Shown: positions 1 to 6,720, numbered from the stretch's first letter. The stretch is DNA of 64,000 nucleotides from Hydrogenoanaerobacterium saccharovorans (GCF_016901815.1 NZ_JACSNR010000007.1:1-64000), one strand, 5' to 3'. Numbers and translations are program-made. Notes: a model not told the origin generated them from the letters alone.

Positions 1-290
1 AATTTGACACGAAGTTAAGATTTTGTCCTGACACCCGGAAACTGACCCTCTGATTTGCTTTCCCCTGGTGGCGTCTCTGGCTGCCCTGGGGCGCCCTCGA
101 CTGCTGGGCCAACTTCGGGCCAATTTGGCCCGAAGTTAAGATTTTGTCCTGGCACCCAGGAGCTGACCCGGTGTTCTGCTTCCCCAGGGGCGTTGTTGCC
201 GGCTCCGAGGCGCTCTCGACTGCTGGGCCAACTTCGTGTCAAATTGACACGAAGTTAAGATTTTGTCCTGACACCCTGGAGTCGGCCCAT
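1..290. repeat. Tandem array of about 120-bp units, each with a perfect palindrome
   Basis: At least two and a half units are visible. The right arm of a palindrome (ending GAAGTT) recurs at 16, 137 and 256, a period of 121 then 119 bp. Complete palindromes lie at 111-137 and 230-256, each with 13-bp arms around one unpaired base. The arms read AACTTCGGGCCAA in one and AACTTCGTGTCAA in the other, so both arms changed together. Each copy is followed by AAGATTTTGTCCTG and a C-rich stretch, and the unit ends in CGACTGCTGGGCC; the middles are more diverged. The array continues beyond the left edge. No convincing gene lies here. The same palindrome and flank occur inside parB at 1734-1764. Confidence 0.85.
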
Positions 291-313
291 GATGCTGTGA
301 TAACTGTCATGGA

Positions 314-571
314 TCACCGGCTCCTTTCAATTTCATCAGCCAAGTCATCAGCAAAAACTCGGAAGGTAAAATTTGCCTGATTGCTTACAAAAGCGACCAA
401 TGTAAAGAATCTGAGAATAAAACCATTTGCTTGATCAAATGGGATATACCCTAATACTGTCATTCCCAATCGCACATGCACAACAATGAATGAAGCTATC
501 AAGAGTAGCAGAAATGCTTTTTCTATTGCCTTATATATCACCCATAAAACTATCTTGGCGATTCTTTTCAT
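314..571 (-). CDS. Small hypothetical membrane protein
   Basis: This 85-residue ORF is not a family I recognise. The N-terminus is basic and is followed by a long hydrophobic stretch at about residues 15-45, suggesting one or two membrane segments. The C-terminus is polar and acidic. AGGGAAAG sits about six bases before the ATG, which supports the start. It lies between the palindromic repeat array and the toxin-antitoxin pair, on the same strand. The gene may be real but could also be a remnant; nothing in it points to a function. Confidence 0.5.
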   Translation of the reverse strand: MKRIAKIVLWVIYKAIEKAFLLLLIASFIVVHVRLGMTVLGYIPFDQANGFILRFFTLVAFVSNQANFTFRVFADDLADEIERSR

Positions 572-600
572 TATGACTTTCCCTTCATATCTGATGATAA

Positions 601-630
601 TAAAAAAGCACTTCCGAAGAAGTGCTTTCT
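601..630 (-). terminator. Intrinsic terminator of the toxin-antitoxin operon
   Basis: Ten-base arms AAAGCACTTC (605-614) and GAAGTGCTTT (619-628) enclose a four-base loop. On the minus strand the hairpin is followed by a T-rich run. It lies just after the toxin stop at 638. Confidence 0.85.
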
Positions 631-637
631 GCCTTGC

Positions 638-928
638 TTATTTACCAAACAAATCGCTGTGCGTACCTGTGCGGGTCAGGGTCAGCACCAGAACATCGTT
701 TTCAATCCGGTAGATCAGCAGCCAATCCGGTTGAATGTGACATTCCCGGTGCCCTATCCAATTACCAGACAAATCATGGTCCTTTTGATTCTCGGCGAGA
801 GATTCTCCTGCCGCCAGCAACTCGATGGTGTTTTCCAACAGCTCAATTTTAAGGCCACGCTTTATTGCCCGCTTATAGTCCTTCTTGAACTGTGTGGTAA
901 ATTTCACAGTATATTTGAGTTCTTTCAT
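638..928 (-). CDS. YafQ-family toxin of type II toxin-antitoxin system
   Basis: A 96-residue RelE-superfamily protein, predicted to be a ribosome-dependent mRNA endonuclease. The C-terminal half carries the YafQ pattern: His51, His64, Asp68-Trp69, Arg86, His90 and Phe94, matching the catalytic His/Asp/His/Phe set known from the E. coli enzyme. The N-terminus (KFTTQFKKDYKRA) is typical of the family. The ATG overlaps the antitoxin stop by four bases, so the two are translationally coupled. Length is normal and all expected catalytic residues are visible, so it is likely active or recently active. It sits on accessory DNA next to partition genes and probably stabilises the element. Confidence 0.9.
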   Translation of the reverse strand: MKELKYTVKFTTQFKKDYKRAIKRGLKIELLENTIELLAAGESLAENQKDHDLSGNWIGHRECHIQPDWLLIYRIENDVLVLTLTRTGTHSDLFGK

Positions 929-1200
929 GCCTTCAAATCCTTAAACAATTCATCGAGATCGCTGTATCCCTTTACAGCAGGGTCTTTCGCAATTCTCTCT
1001 GCTTCAATCATGGCAGCAATCGTTTCCTTGTTCGGATTCTCCAACTTGATCTCGAAGGGAATCCCACCCTCCCGAAGCGACTGACGGACAAAAATATTGA
1101 ACGCAGTAGAGAGATTCATTCCCAAAGCGTTAAACAAGGCATCAGCCTGTTTTTTCAGCTCTGGATCCATGCGAATACTGATATTTGTAGTTTCTGCCAT
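925..1200 (-). CDS. RelB/DinJ-family antitoxin
   Basis: A 91-residue antitoxin. Residues 5-45 form the ribbon-helix-helix DNA-binding region (TNISIRMDPELKKQAD... followed by STAFNIFVRQ), and the acidic C-terminal tail would wrap the toxin. I chose the ATG at 1200 rather than the longer frame to 1254 because AGGAG precedes it at good spacing and the upstream residues are not family-like. The gene is the first of a two-gene operon with the YafQ-type toxin, with a four-base overlap. A sigma-A promoter lies directly upstream. Confidence 0.9.
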   Translation of the reverse strand: MAETTNISIRMDPELKKQADALFNALGMNLSTAFNIFVRQSLREGGIPFEIKLENPNKETIAAMIEAERIAKDPAVKGYSDLDELFKDLKA

Positions 1201-1225
1201 AGTATAACCACTCCTTTCGCCATAT

Positions 1226-1254
1226 ATTATACGCTGTTTGCACGGAAAATGCAA
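1226..1254 (-). promoter_or_regulatory. Sigma-A promoter of the toxin-antitoxin operon
   Basis: On the minus strand TTGCAT and TATAAT are separated by exactly 17 bases. A short dyad (ATACA-T-TGTAT, 1254-1264) abuts the -35 box and could be an operator for antitoxin autoregulation; that part is inference. Confidence 0.75.
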
Positions 1255-1290
1255 TACATTGTATGATATTATATCCCAAAAGAGAGGGTT

Positions 1291-2226
1291 TTACTCTTCC
1301 ACTCCGCTTTCGTCATTCTGTGCCTTCCACTTTTCCAGCAGCGAGAAGATCACTTCCTCCATCTGCTTCTGGGAATAGCTTTCCGGGAAGTACTGCCGGA
1401 TCTTCTTCTCCTTGATAGTGATTCGGACTGGCGGCGCCGGCTTACTGCAAAGGGCTGAGTAGGCAATATCAAAGCTGAAGGATCCATCTTGGCTGCTCCC
1501 TCTAAGCTGCACAGCCTGGGCCAGCGACACAGAAGAATCCGTGGTCTTGAGGATCTCTGCCACCATCTTCTGGTCCTCTGGCTTCATGAATGACAGGTTA
1601 TAGGCTGAGTTCAAGGGGATTTTCTTTTCGTCCACTCGATCAAGCAGCTCCGGGATCAGTTCTGTAAGACGGATAAAACGCTGGATGGTTCTCGCACTAT
1701 TGTCGGTTCCCTTGGCTACCTGTTCATCCGCTCTTAACTTCGTGTCAAACTGACACGAAGTTAAATCCGTCCTGACGCCCTGGTGTTTCATGGCTTCCAT
1801 CTTCATGCGATACGCCCACGCTTTTTCACTGGGCAGCAGCTCCTCTCGCTGGAGATTGCTGTCCACCATGACTATGGTGGCAGCGTCATCATCGAGATCC
1901 TGAACTATCGCCGGGATAGTTCCCAGGCCGAGCAGTTCACAAGCGTGTTTGCGGCGATGTCCGGCAATCAGCTCGTACCCCTCGCCCCGGTCCGCAGGCA
2001 TGGGTCGGACGATCACCGGGACCAGGACACCCTGCTCCCTGATGCTGTCCACCAGCTCCTGCATATCGACATCGTCCCGCACCTGGAACGGGTGATGAGC
2101 GAAGCTGTGAAGGCTGGACAAAGGGATCTCTCGGATCTTCTCCCTATTGGCGCCCTGATCGCTGTTGCTGACAGCGAACAGATCGTCAATCGTGTTCAGT
2201 TTCATTTTGCTTTTCATGCTGTTCAA
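1291..2226 (-). CDS. parB: ParB-family partition protein
   Basis: A 311-residue ParB/Spo0J-like DNA-binding protein for segregation or maintenance of the element, presumably binding a parS-like site and working with the ParA ATPase just upstream. The N-terminal ParB domain spans about residues 30-135, with the nucleotide-binding-type motif GHRRKHACELLG at 89-100. A helix-turn-helix follows at about 168-187. Residues 155-165 are encoded by a perfect 31-nt DNA palindrome directly before the helix-turn-helix. The start is a TTG at 2226, preceded by AGGAGG nine bases away; the next ATG (2217) is too far from that site. The gene lies 24 bases downstream of parA. Confidence 0.93.
   Translation of the reverse strand: MNSMKSKMKLNTIDDLFAVSNSDQGANREKIREIPLSSLHSFAHHPFQVRDDVDMQELVDSIREQGVLVPVIVRPMPADRGEGYELIAGHRRKHACELLGLGTIPAIVQDLDDDAATIVMVDSNLQREELLPSEKAWAYRMKMEAMKHQGVRTDLTSCQFDTKLRADEQVAKGTDNSARTIQRFIRLTELIPELLDRVDEKKIPLNSAYNLSFMKPEDQKMVAEILKTTDSSVSLAQAVQLRGSSQDGSFSFDIAYSALCSKPAPPVRITIKEKKIRQYFPESYSQKQMEEVIFSLLEKWKAQNDESGVEE
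1734..1764. repeat. Perfect 31-nt palindrome inside parB
   Basis: Arms TTAACTTCGTGTCA (1734-1747) and its exact complement (1751-1764) enclose a three-base loop. The palindrome and its flank toward GTCCTGACGCCC match the repeat units at 1-290. In parB it encodes residues 155-165 in frame. Confidence 0.95.
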
Positions 2227-2250
2227 TTTTGTTGACCTCCTATCACCGGG

Positions 2251-3042
2251 CTACTTCTCAAGTCTCAAAACCTCTCGTGTAAGATTGATATAACCTTCAG
2301 CCACCTTCCCGCCGGGATCATAAGCGAAAATGCTCTTACCCTCGACGCTGATTTCCTTGGCCCGGACGGAATGGGGGATCTCAGTGTCGAACACTCTGAT
2401 CTGGCTGCCATAAGTCTCTCGCAGCAGAGCTGAAGTCTCCTTGGCAAAATTGGTGCGATTGTCCACCATGGTAAGCAGGATTCCTTCGATCTGAAGGCCA
2501 GGATTGATCTGCCGTCTCACTCTTTTGACCGTCTGCAGAAGCTGTTCAAGCCCCTTGGCGGGGAGGTACTCAGCCTGGACCGGGATAATGATCGTGTCGG
2601 CGGCGGCCAGGGCATTGATAGTCAACATACCCAGGGAAGGCTGGCAGTCGATGAGGATATGGGTGTACTGTTCCTTGACGGTGTCCAGGTACTGTCTCAG
2701 GACCGTCTCACGGCTCATGGCGTTCACCAGGGAGACCTCCATACCGGACAGCTGGATGTTCGCCGGGAGCAGATCCACCCCTTCCGAATGATGCAGGATG
2801 CCTTCCCCAGGACGCAGCGGTTCGTCCATCATGATGCGGCCCATCGCATCGGACAGTGTAAAGGGCAGCTGGTCCGGCTGGGGATAGCCCAGGCTGATGG
2901 TGAGGCTTCCCTGCGGATCGGCGTCGATCAGCAGGACTTTCTTTCCCGCCCGTGCGAGGGCGATACCCAGGTTTGCGGTAGTCGTGGTCTTGCCCACGCC
3001 GCCCTTCTGGTTGACAATGGCAGTTATTTTACTGGTCTGCAT
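2251..3042 (-). CDS. parA: ParA-family partition ATPase
   Basis: A 263-residue ParA/Soj-type Walker ATPase that would bind nonspecific DNA and pull ParB complexes apart. The deviant Walker A motif KGGVGKTTT lies at about residues 13-21, Walker A' at VLLIDADPQGS and Walker B at HILIDCQPSLG. Length is typical for a soluble ParA without an N-terminal regulatory domain. AAGGAAGG precedes the ATG. It is co-oriented with and immediately upstream of parB, and follows the initiator-like gene across a terminator, a layout common on conjugative elements of Firmicutes. Confidence 0.95.
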   Translation of the reverse strand: MQTSKITAIVNQKGGVGKTTTTANLGIALARAGKKVLLIDADPQGSLTISLGYPQPDQLPFTLSDAMGRIMMDEPLRPGEGILHHSEGVDLLPANIQLSGMEVSLVNAMSRETVLRQYLDTVKEQYTHILIDCQPSLGMLTINALAAADTIIIPVQAEYLPAKGLEQLLQTVKRVRRQINPGLQIEGILLTMVDNRTNFAKETSALLRETYGSQIRVFDTEIPHSVRAKEISVEGKSIFAYDPGGKVAEGYINLTREVLRLEK

Positions 3043-3109
3043 AAATGTTCCTTCCTTCTGAGAAATTTATAAAACGCCTTTCGGCAATTTCATACTGATC
3101 GCATTGCAT

Positions 3110-3168
3110 AAAAAAGCACCGCCTAAAAATCAGGCGAAACCATGTCGTGGTTCACCTGAGAGGCGGTA
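3110..3168 (-). terminator. Long hairpin terminator overlapping the initiator 3' end
   Basis: Arms ACCGCCT (3118-3124) and AGGCGGT (3161-3167) enclose a second inner stem, and the minus strand then runs into TGCTTTTTTATG. The structure overlaps the last codons of the gene at 3123-4190. Confidence 0.75.
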
Positions 3169-4190
3169 TGGTTACTCATGGTGGTAACAGAGTTGAAAAG
3201 CACTGTCAACAGGTATTGCTTCATGTTCCGTATCTCTGTGGTATTATTCTTCAGGCATTGCATTACATAGCGAATATGATCGCTATTCAGATTCAGAAAA
3301 CGCTGACGCACAATCTCCGCATCGAAATCGCCGCTGGCTATCCGCATAACCTTGCGTTTGGCACATACAGTTTCGACTATCAGCTCAACTATTTCATCCA
3401 GCTCATCTTTGCGATCCAGAAATGCCTTACACAGATGCTCGTACTCGATATTCTCCAGCACCTGCTTCCGATAGCTTTCTGCTCTGGTGTACTTCACTGT
3501 TTCCCTTCCCTTCTCTTCCGGGTGAAAGGAAGGATAGGAAAGGAAAGGAATAGAATCAGTATTTGATCTATCAGTATTTGATCTATCAGTATTTGATCTA
3601 TTAGTATTTGATCTATTAGTATTTAATTGCGCGGTCATTTCCGTATATGGCTTAACCATATCCGGATTTTCCGTATATGGTGAAGTCGTATATGGAGAAG
3701 CCGTATTTGGAGATGCTTCAGAAGAATCACTCGCTTCCGGTTCAGTGCTCGGGCATTGGAGGCCTCCGATCGGCTCGGGCACTGCGGCGGCGGCGCTGGA
3801 GGTGGCCTTCCGCTTTCCAGCCTTTCCCTTCTTCGGTTCCGCTGCCCCTGACTTGGGCGGCTTGGAGGAGGGCGGACATGGATCACTCGGCTTGCTCTGT
3901 GGCTGCTCGTAGATTATGTACTCGGTATCTGTGATCTGCCCTTTCTCATTGCGCAGTTGGTTCCGGACGATGTAGCCGGCAGCTTCCAGCTCCCGCAGAG
4001 CGCTGCCAATGGCATCCACCCCTTCCTTGCACATCTTTGCGAGGCCTCGGTTTGTATAGTTCCATTCATCGGGCAGCGACAGCATCATCGATAGCAGTCC
4101 TTTGGATTTTAACGACAATGCTGGATTGCGCAAATGATGGTTAGACATGATCGTGTAATCCCGGGTTCGTTGAACTCTGAAAATTGACAT
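3123..4190 (-). CDS. Replication-initiator-like protein (winged-helix N-terminus, DUF6017-like C-terminus)
   Basis: A 355-residue protein. Residues 1-95 (SNHHLRNPALSLKSKG... then LPDEWNYTNRGLAKMCKEG) resemble the winged-helix region of plasmid/ICE replication initiators. Residues about 100-215 are low-complexity linker with Lys/Pro/Ser-rich and Asn-Thr-Asp-Arg-Ser repeats. Residues about 225-340 form a helical C-terminal domain like that seen in DUF6017 proteins on Tn916/Tn1549-type elements. The linker is encoded by 15-bp DNA iterons (3556-3629), as in initiator genes that contain their own origin. It starts one base before the end of the upstream small gene. The role in replication is inferred from architecture and the neighbouring parAB. 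Confidence 0.72.
   Translation of the reverse strand: MSIFRVQRTRDYTIMSNHHLRNPALSLKSKGLLSMMLSLPDEWNYTNRGLAKMCKEGVDAIGSALRELEAAGYIVRNQLRNEKGQITDTEYIIYEQPQSKPSDPCPPSSKPPKSGAAEPKKGKAGKRKATSSAAAAVPEPIGGLQCPSTEPEASDSSEASPNTASPYTTSPYTENPDMVKPYTEMTAQLNTNRSNTNRSNTDRSNTDRSNTDSIPFLSYPSFHPEEKGRETVKYTRAESYRKQVLENIEYEHLCKAFLDRKDELDEIVELIVETVCAKRKVMRIASGDFDAEIVRQRFLNLNSDHIRYVMQCLKNNTTEIRNMKQYLLTVLFNSVTTMSNHTASQVNHDMVSPDF
3556..3629. repeat. Five 15-bp iterons inside the initiator-like gene
   Basis: The unit TCAGTATTTGATCTA is perfect at 3556-3570, 3571-3585 and 3586-3600. TTAGTATTTGATCTA follows at 3601-3615 and a degenerate copy at 3616-3629. They encode the Asn-Thr-(Asn/Asp)-Arg-Ser repeats at about residues 188-212. 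A second set of looser CGTATATGG repeats follows at about 3650-3710. AT-rich direct repeats of this kind are what replication initiators bind. Confidence 0.9.
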
Positions 4191-4397
4191 TCACTTCTGC
4201 CCCCTTTTCAATCCGCACCAATCACCCGTGTACAGCGTGAGGCAACGGTTGTTATCTTTGAACTTGACGAAGTTCTCAGACTCGGCAAGCACGGGATATA
4301 TCAGCTGATTCGGATTGACCTGGGTAAGATCTCCATCCTCCCAAATTACCAGGGTCGGAATTTTGACGGTCCTTGGCCTTTTTGCATTCTGGTTCAT
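4191..4397 (-). CDS. Small hypothetical protein upstream of the initiator
   Basis: This 68-residue protein is not recognised. It is soluble, with a basic N-terminus (MNQNAKRPRTVKIP) and a predicted beta-rich core. I chose the ATG at 4397 because AAGGAGAACC precedes it; the frame extends to 4421 without a site. Its TGA directly abuts the ATG of the initiator-like gene, so the two are almost certainly co-translated. Context suggests a partner or regulator of replication or copy number, but this is inference. Confidence 0.65.
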   Translation of the reverse strand: MNQNAKRPRTVKIPTLVIWEDGDLTQVNPNQLIYPVLAESENFVKFKDNNRCLTLYTGDWCGLKRGQK

Positions 4398-4445
4398 AAA
4401 TGGTTCTCCTTTCCGCTTCATGCAAAATTCATGTCAGCATGACGG

Positions 4446-4471
4446 TGAGGGGTATGGGAATCGAACCCATA
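4446..4471 (-). other. tRNA 3'-end-like fragment (possible attachment-site remnant)
   Basis: On the minus strand there is a T-arm, ATGGG-TTCGATT-CCCAT, followed by an acceptor-like strand ACCCCTC and an A, exactly as at a tRNA 3' end, though CCA is not encoded. No D-arm or anticodon arm lies upstream; a terminator is there instead. Integrative elements often carry such 3' ends as attachment sites. It could be an old att site, a nested insertion scar, or a chance hairpin. Confidence 0.5.
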
Positions 4472-4489
4472 TACTCTTCCATTCTCCTC

Positions 4490-4519
4490 AAAAAAATAGC
4501 CGGGTGGTCGCCCGGCTAT
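4490..4519 (-). terminator. Intrinsic terminator after the sortase gene
   Basis: Nine-base arms ATAGCCGGG (4496-4504) and CCCGGCTAT (4511-4519), followed on the minus strand by seven T residues. Confidence 0.9.
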
Positions 4520-4551
4520 GTGCTGTGATTTTGCTGTGATCTGTTTCGTTT

Positions 4552-5013
4552 TTATTCCTGGACTTCTGTCCCTTGTACACAAAGGCGCTTCGTCAGGTCA
4601 TGATTGACACAGGTGATAAGGGTGATCCTGTTATCGTCAGTCCGCCCGAGGTAGCTCCAATCCGTTTCATCGATCTCCTTGCTCATACTCACTTCGTAGG
4701 TCCTGGTACCCAGAGCTGTTGTCAGGGTGATTGTGTCCCCGATCTCCAGCTTGTAGAGGTCCTGGAAGAAGGTGTTTACGCCCTGGTTGTGCCCTGCCAA
4801 TCCGACATTACCATCCCAGCAGCTTGTTTCTTTGAAGTGCGCCACCCCATGGACCATTGCTTCAAGTTCGTTGTCCTCAGTCTCATAGACAGGAACAGTC
4901 AGCCCGATCGACGGGATCTGAAGCGTGCCCAGACTCCCATCTTCCATCGCTACCGCCTCCGGCATCGTAAAACCGTCAGACCCAACCAAAGTGCCCTCTG
5001 TTTCGTTCCACAC
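4552..5013 (-). CDS. Sortase catalytic domain (probably the 3' part of a frameshifted gene)
   Basis: A 153-residue sortase-family transpeptidase domain, which would attach surface proteins to peptidoglycan or to each other. The catalytic triad is visible: His75 in GLAGHNQ, Cys135 in TLITCVN and Arg143 in KRLC. The ORF begins at a GTG and has no membrane anchor or signal of its own. The upstream ORF on the same strand supplies a lipoprotein-type signal and linker, and the coding continues in another frame across the junction, so the two are probably one gene interrupted at about 5020-5045. As it stands, the catalytic domain might still be made from the GTG (TGGGGA lies upstream). Confidence 0.8.
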   Translation of the reverse strand: MWNETEGTLVGSDGFTMPEAVAMEDGSLGTLQIPSIGLTVPVYETEDNELEAMVHGVAHFKETSCWDGNVGLAGHNQGVNTFFQDLYKLEIGDTITLTTALGTRTYEVSMSKEIDETDWSYLGRTDDNRITLITCVNHDLTKRLCVQGTEVQE

Positions 5014-5014
5014 T

Positions 5015-5308
5015 TCATCGGGTCCCCAGGTCGGACCTGTATGCTATACCGGCATTCTCGGGGCTTCCAGGCCCCTCTGGGGCGATTTGAATCAATACTT
5101 CTCCATCTTCAGATGTGGCATACTCCGCATTTTCAAAATTTACCTTGTCTTTGAGGTCATTCTGAGTTGCGCTGTCATCCAGGACTTCCAATGTATCCTG
5201 GTTCGAGGACAGGGTATCCTGTTCTTTGACCGGGCCGCATCCTGACAGCGAAATAATGAGAAGAAGGCCGCTCAAGATTGGCAAAAAAATTCTTTTGGCT
5301 CTGTTCAT
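5015..5308 (-). CDS. Lipoprotein-type N-terminal part of the frameshifted sortase gene
   Basis: 97 residues. An N-terminal signal with the lipobox LSGC at about residues 21-24 is followed by an acidic, disordered linker ending in a Gly/Pro-rich region. It has no catalytic domain. Its stop overlaps the region where the sortase ORF opens in a different frame. The downstream frame read back through the junction gives a Pro-Thr-Trp-Gly-Pro-Asp-Glu-Val stretch that continues naturally from here, pointing to a small indel. It may be a pseudogene fragment, a true short lipoprotein, or a sequencing error. Confidence 0.6.
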   Translation of the reverse strand: MNRAKRIFLPILSGLLLIISLSGCGPVKEQDTLSSNQDTLEVLDDSATQNDLKDKVNFENAEYATSEDGEVLIQIAPEGPGSPENAGIAYRSDLGTR

Positions 5309-5326
5309 TCTCGCCCGCCTCCTTTC

Positions 5327-6439
5327 TCATTCATAGGGGATCTCCACAGGGGGCTTATCATCGGTCTGACCTTTGGCCTTGGCCTTGCGCTTTGCAAGCC
5401 AGTTGCCCAGGGCGGGCACGATGATGATGCCCCGCAGGATCATCGCCACTACGGCGCCGGCGATTGCAAGCAGCGCCAGACCAGCAAAGAATCCGGTCCA
5501 CGGGAAGGTGCCCTCCCCACGGTACACGATGGAGCAAATAATATCACCATCCACCAGCCGCTTCACTGTTCCGGTATAGTAGACGGTGCTTGTGTAGCCG
5601 GTCGCCTTGGTGCCATATCCGGTTCCGATGTAAGTTGCGATCGCTGTATATGTCCCAGGGATTATGTCCTCCTCCCGCTGCACACCGGTTTCCAGCTTCC
5701 ACTCTGCGCTCTCCAGCTTCAGGCCGTCGAGGTCCTTGTCCAGGTAGGCATAGTCGTTGTTGGGAAGATTGTGGAACTCCATGGTCTTACGGATCGGGTA
5801 CGAGTAGCTTTCAGTGTCCGTCTCCTTGGTGATGATACTGTCATAATCCAGGGCAAGCTGACCGCTGAACCCTCCTTCGTTGTAGTCGAGGATTGGACTG
5901 ATGGCAGCCCGGATCGACTCCTCGTCATTTTTCTCCGTCTCAAAGGTGACCGGCTCTGCGACCATCTTCTCCTCAACGACCTGTTCCGGTTCATCAATCA
6001 GAATCTCTGACTGTGAATAGCGGTATCCATCCTGTTTCCAATCCGACTCGATCAAAACAGACGGATCTACATCCGCTGTGATTCTGAATGACTTGATGAT
6101 AATCGGAACGCCGTTCTGTTCCTCGTACTGGATCTGGAACGGATAGTACCCTGTCCGGCTTGCCGTGGTCTGGATAGTTTCCCTGGTGGCTTCCGCCTGG
6201 CTGCTCTCCTCTTCCTGGGCTTCGCCCGGGGACTCCCCTGCCTCATCGCTGGCGTCAGACTGGTAGCCCAGCACCCCGTCCGTAACCTCAACGGTCATTT
6301 CAGAGCTGCTGTCGAGCTGGTCCACTTCATAGGAAATGGGGGTATGTTGAGCCGGCAGCAGCGGCAATGCGCTTGCTGTTCCCACCGTTGTTGATACAAT
6401 AATGGCGGCGGTAATAGCTGCAATCTTTCGACTTTCCAT
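5327..6439 (-). CDS. Secreted, C-terminally membrane-anchored surface protein
   Basis: A 370-residue protein of unrecognised family. A signal peptide occupies about residues 1-25. It is followed by an acidic, low-complexity segment (about 40-90) rich in Glu/Ser/Ala and a large Tyr/Thr-rich extracellular region. A hydrophobic membrane helix lies near residues 315-340, then a Lys-rich cytoplasmic tail. It has no LPxTG-type signal, so it is not an obvious substrate of the adjacent sortase, although the two are 18 bases apart and likely co-transcribed. GGAGG precedes the ATG. A cell-surface role in element transfer or host contact is plausible but unproven. Confidence 0.7.
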   Translation of the reverse strand: MESRKIAAITAAIIVSTTVGTASALPLLPAQHTPISYEVDQLDSSSEMTVEVTDGVLGYQSDASDEAGESPGEAQEEESSQAEATRETIQTTASRTGYYPFQIQYEEQNGVPIIIKSFRITADVDPSVLIESDWKQDGYRYSQSEILIDEPEQVVEEKMVAEPVTFETEKNDEESIRAAISPILDYNEGGFSGQLALDYDSIITKETDTESYSYPIRKTMEFHNLPNNDYAYLDKDLDGLKLESAEWKLETGVQREEDIIPGTYTAIATYIGTGYGTKATGYTSTVYYTGTVKRLVDGDIICSIVYRGEGTFPWTGFFAGLALLAIAGAVVAMILRGIIIVPALGNWLAKRKAKAKGQTDDKPPVEIPYE

Positions 6440-6686
6440 TTTGTAAGCCTCCTTTTTTCAAAATCGCTGATTCTTCCTCTCGCCTTCAAGGACTTCGGTT
6501 TTTGGCTTTATGAGCTTTTCTCATCAAATCATTCCTTTCTCTGCGTCACAGTTGAAATATGCAAATTTTCAAGTAAAATTTGAAAAAAAGCGCTGATTTT
6601 CAAGCAAACAAACTATATTTTTCCTTTCTCTTTTACTGCAATTTTCCAATAATATTTATTTTTTTCCTTTTCTTCCGAAAAAAAGC

Positions 6687-6720
6687 GCAGCTGCAGCAAA
6701 TACATATTTGCTGTAACTGC
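6687..6720. repeat. 16-bp inverted repeat upstream of the element recombinase
   Basis: Arms GCAGCTGCAGCAAATA (6687-6702) and TATTTGCTGTAACTGC (6705-6720) match at 14 of 16 positions around a two-base centre. It sits about 80 bases before the recombinase start in an AT-rich gap (6440-6797) that holds no convincing gene. It may be an operator or a Xer-type binding site. Confidence 0.7.

Noticed and set aside
15-242. Short ORFs on both strands in the left repeat array
   Set aside because: They follow from the repeat sequence itself, have no ribosome site, and their middles diverge without keeping a reading frame.
3556-3710. Direct repeats considered as a CRISPR array
   Set aside because: The units are 15 bp and contiguous, without spacers, and they code in frame within the initiator-like gene.
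4446-4490. A complete tRNA gene
   Set aside because: Only the T-arm and one acceptor strand are present; there is no anticodon or D-arm.
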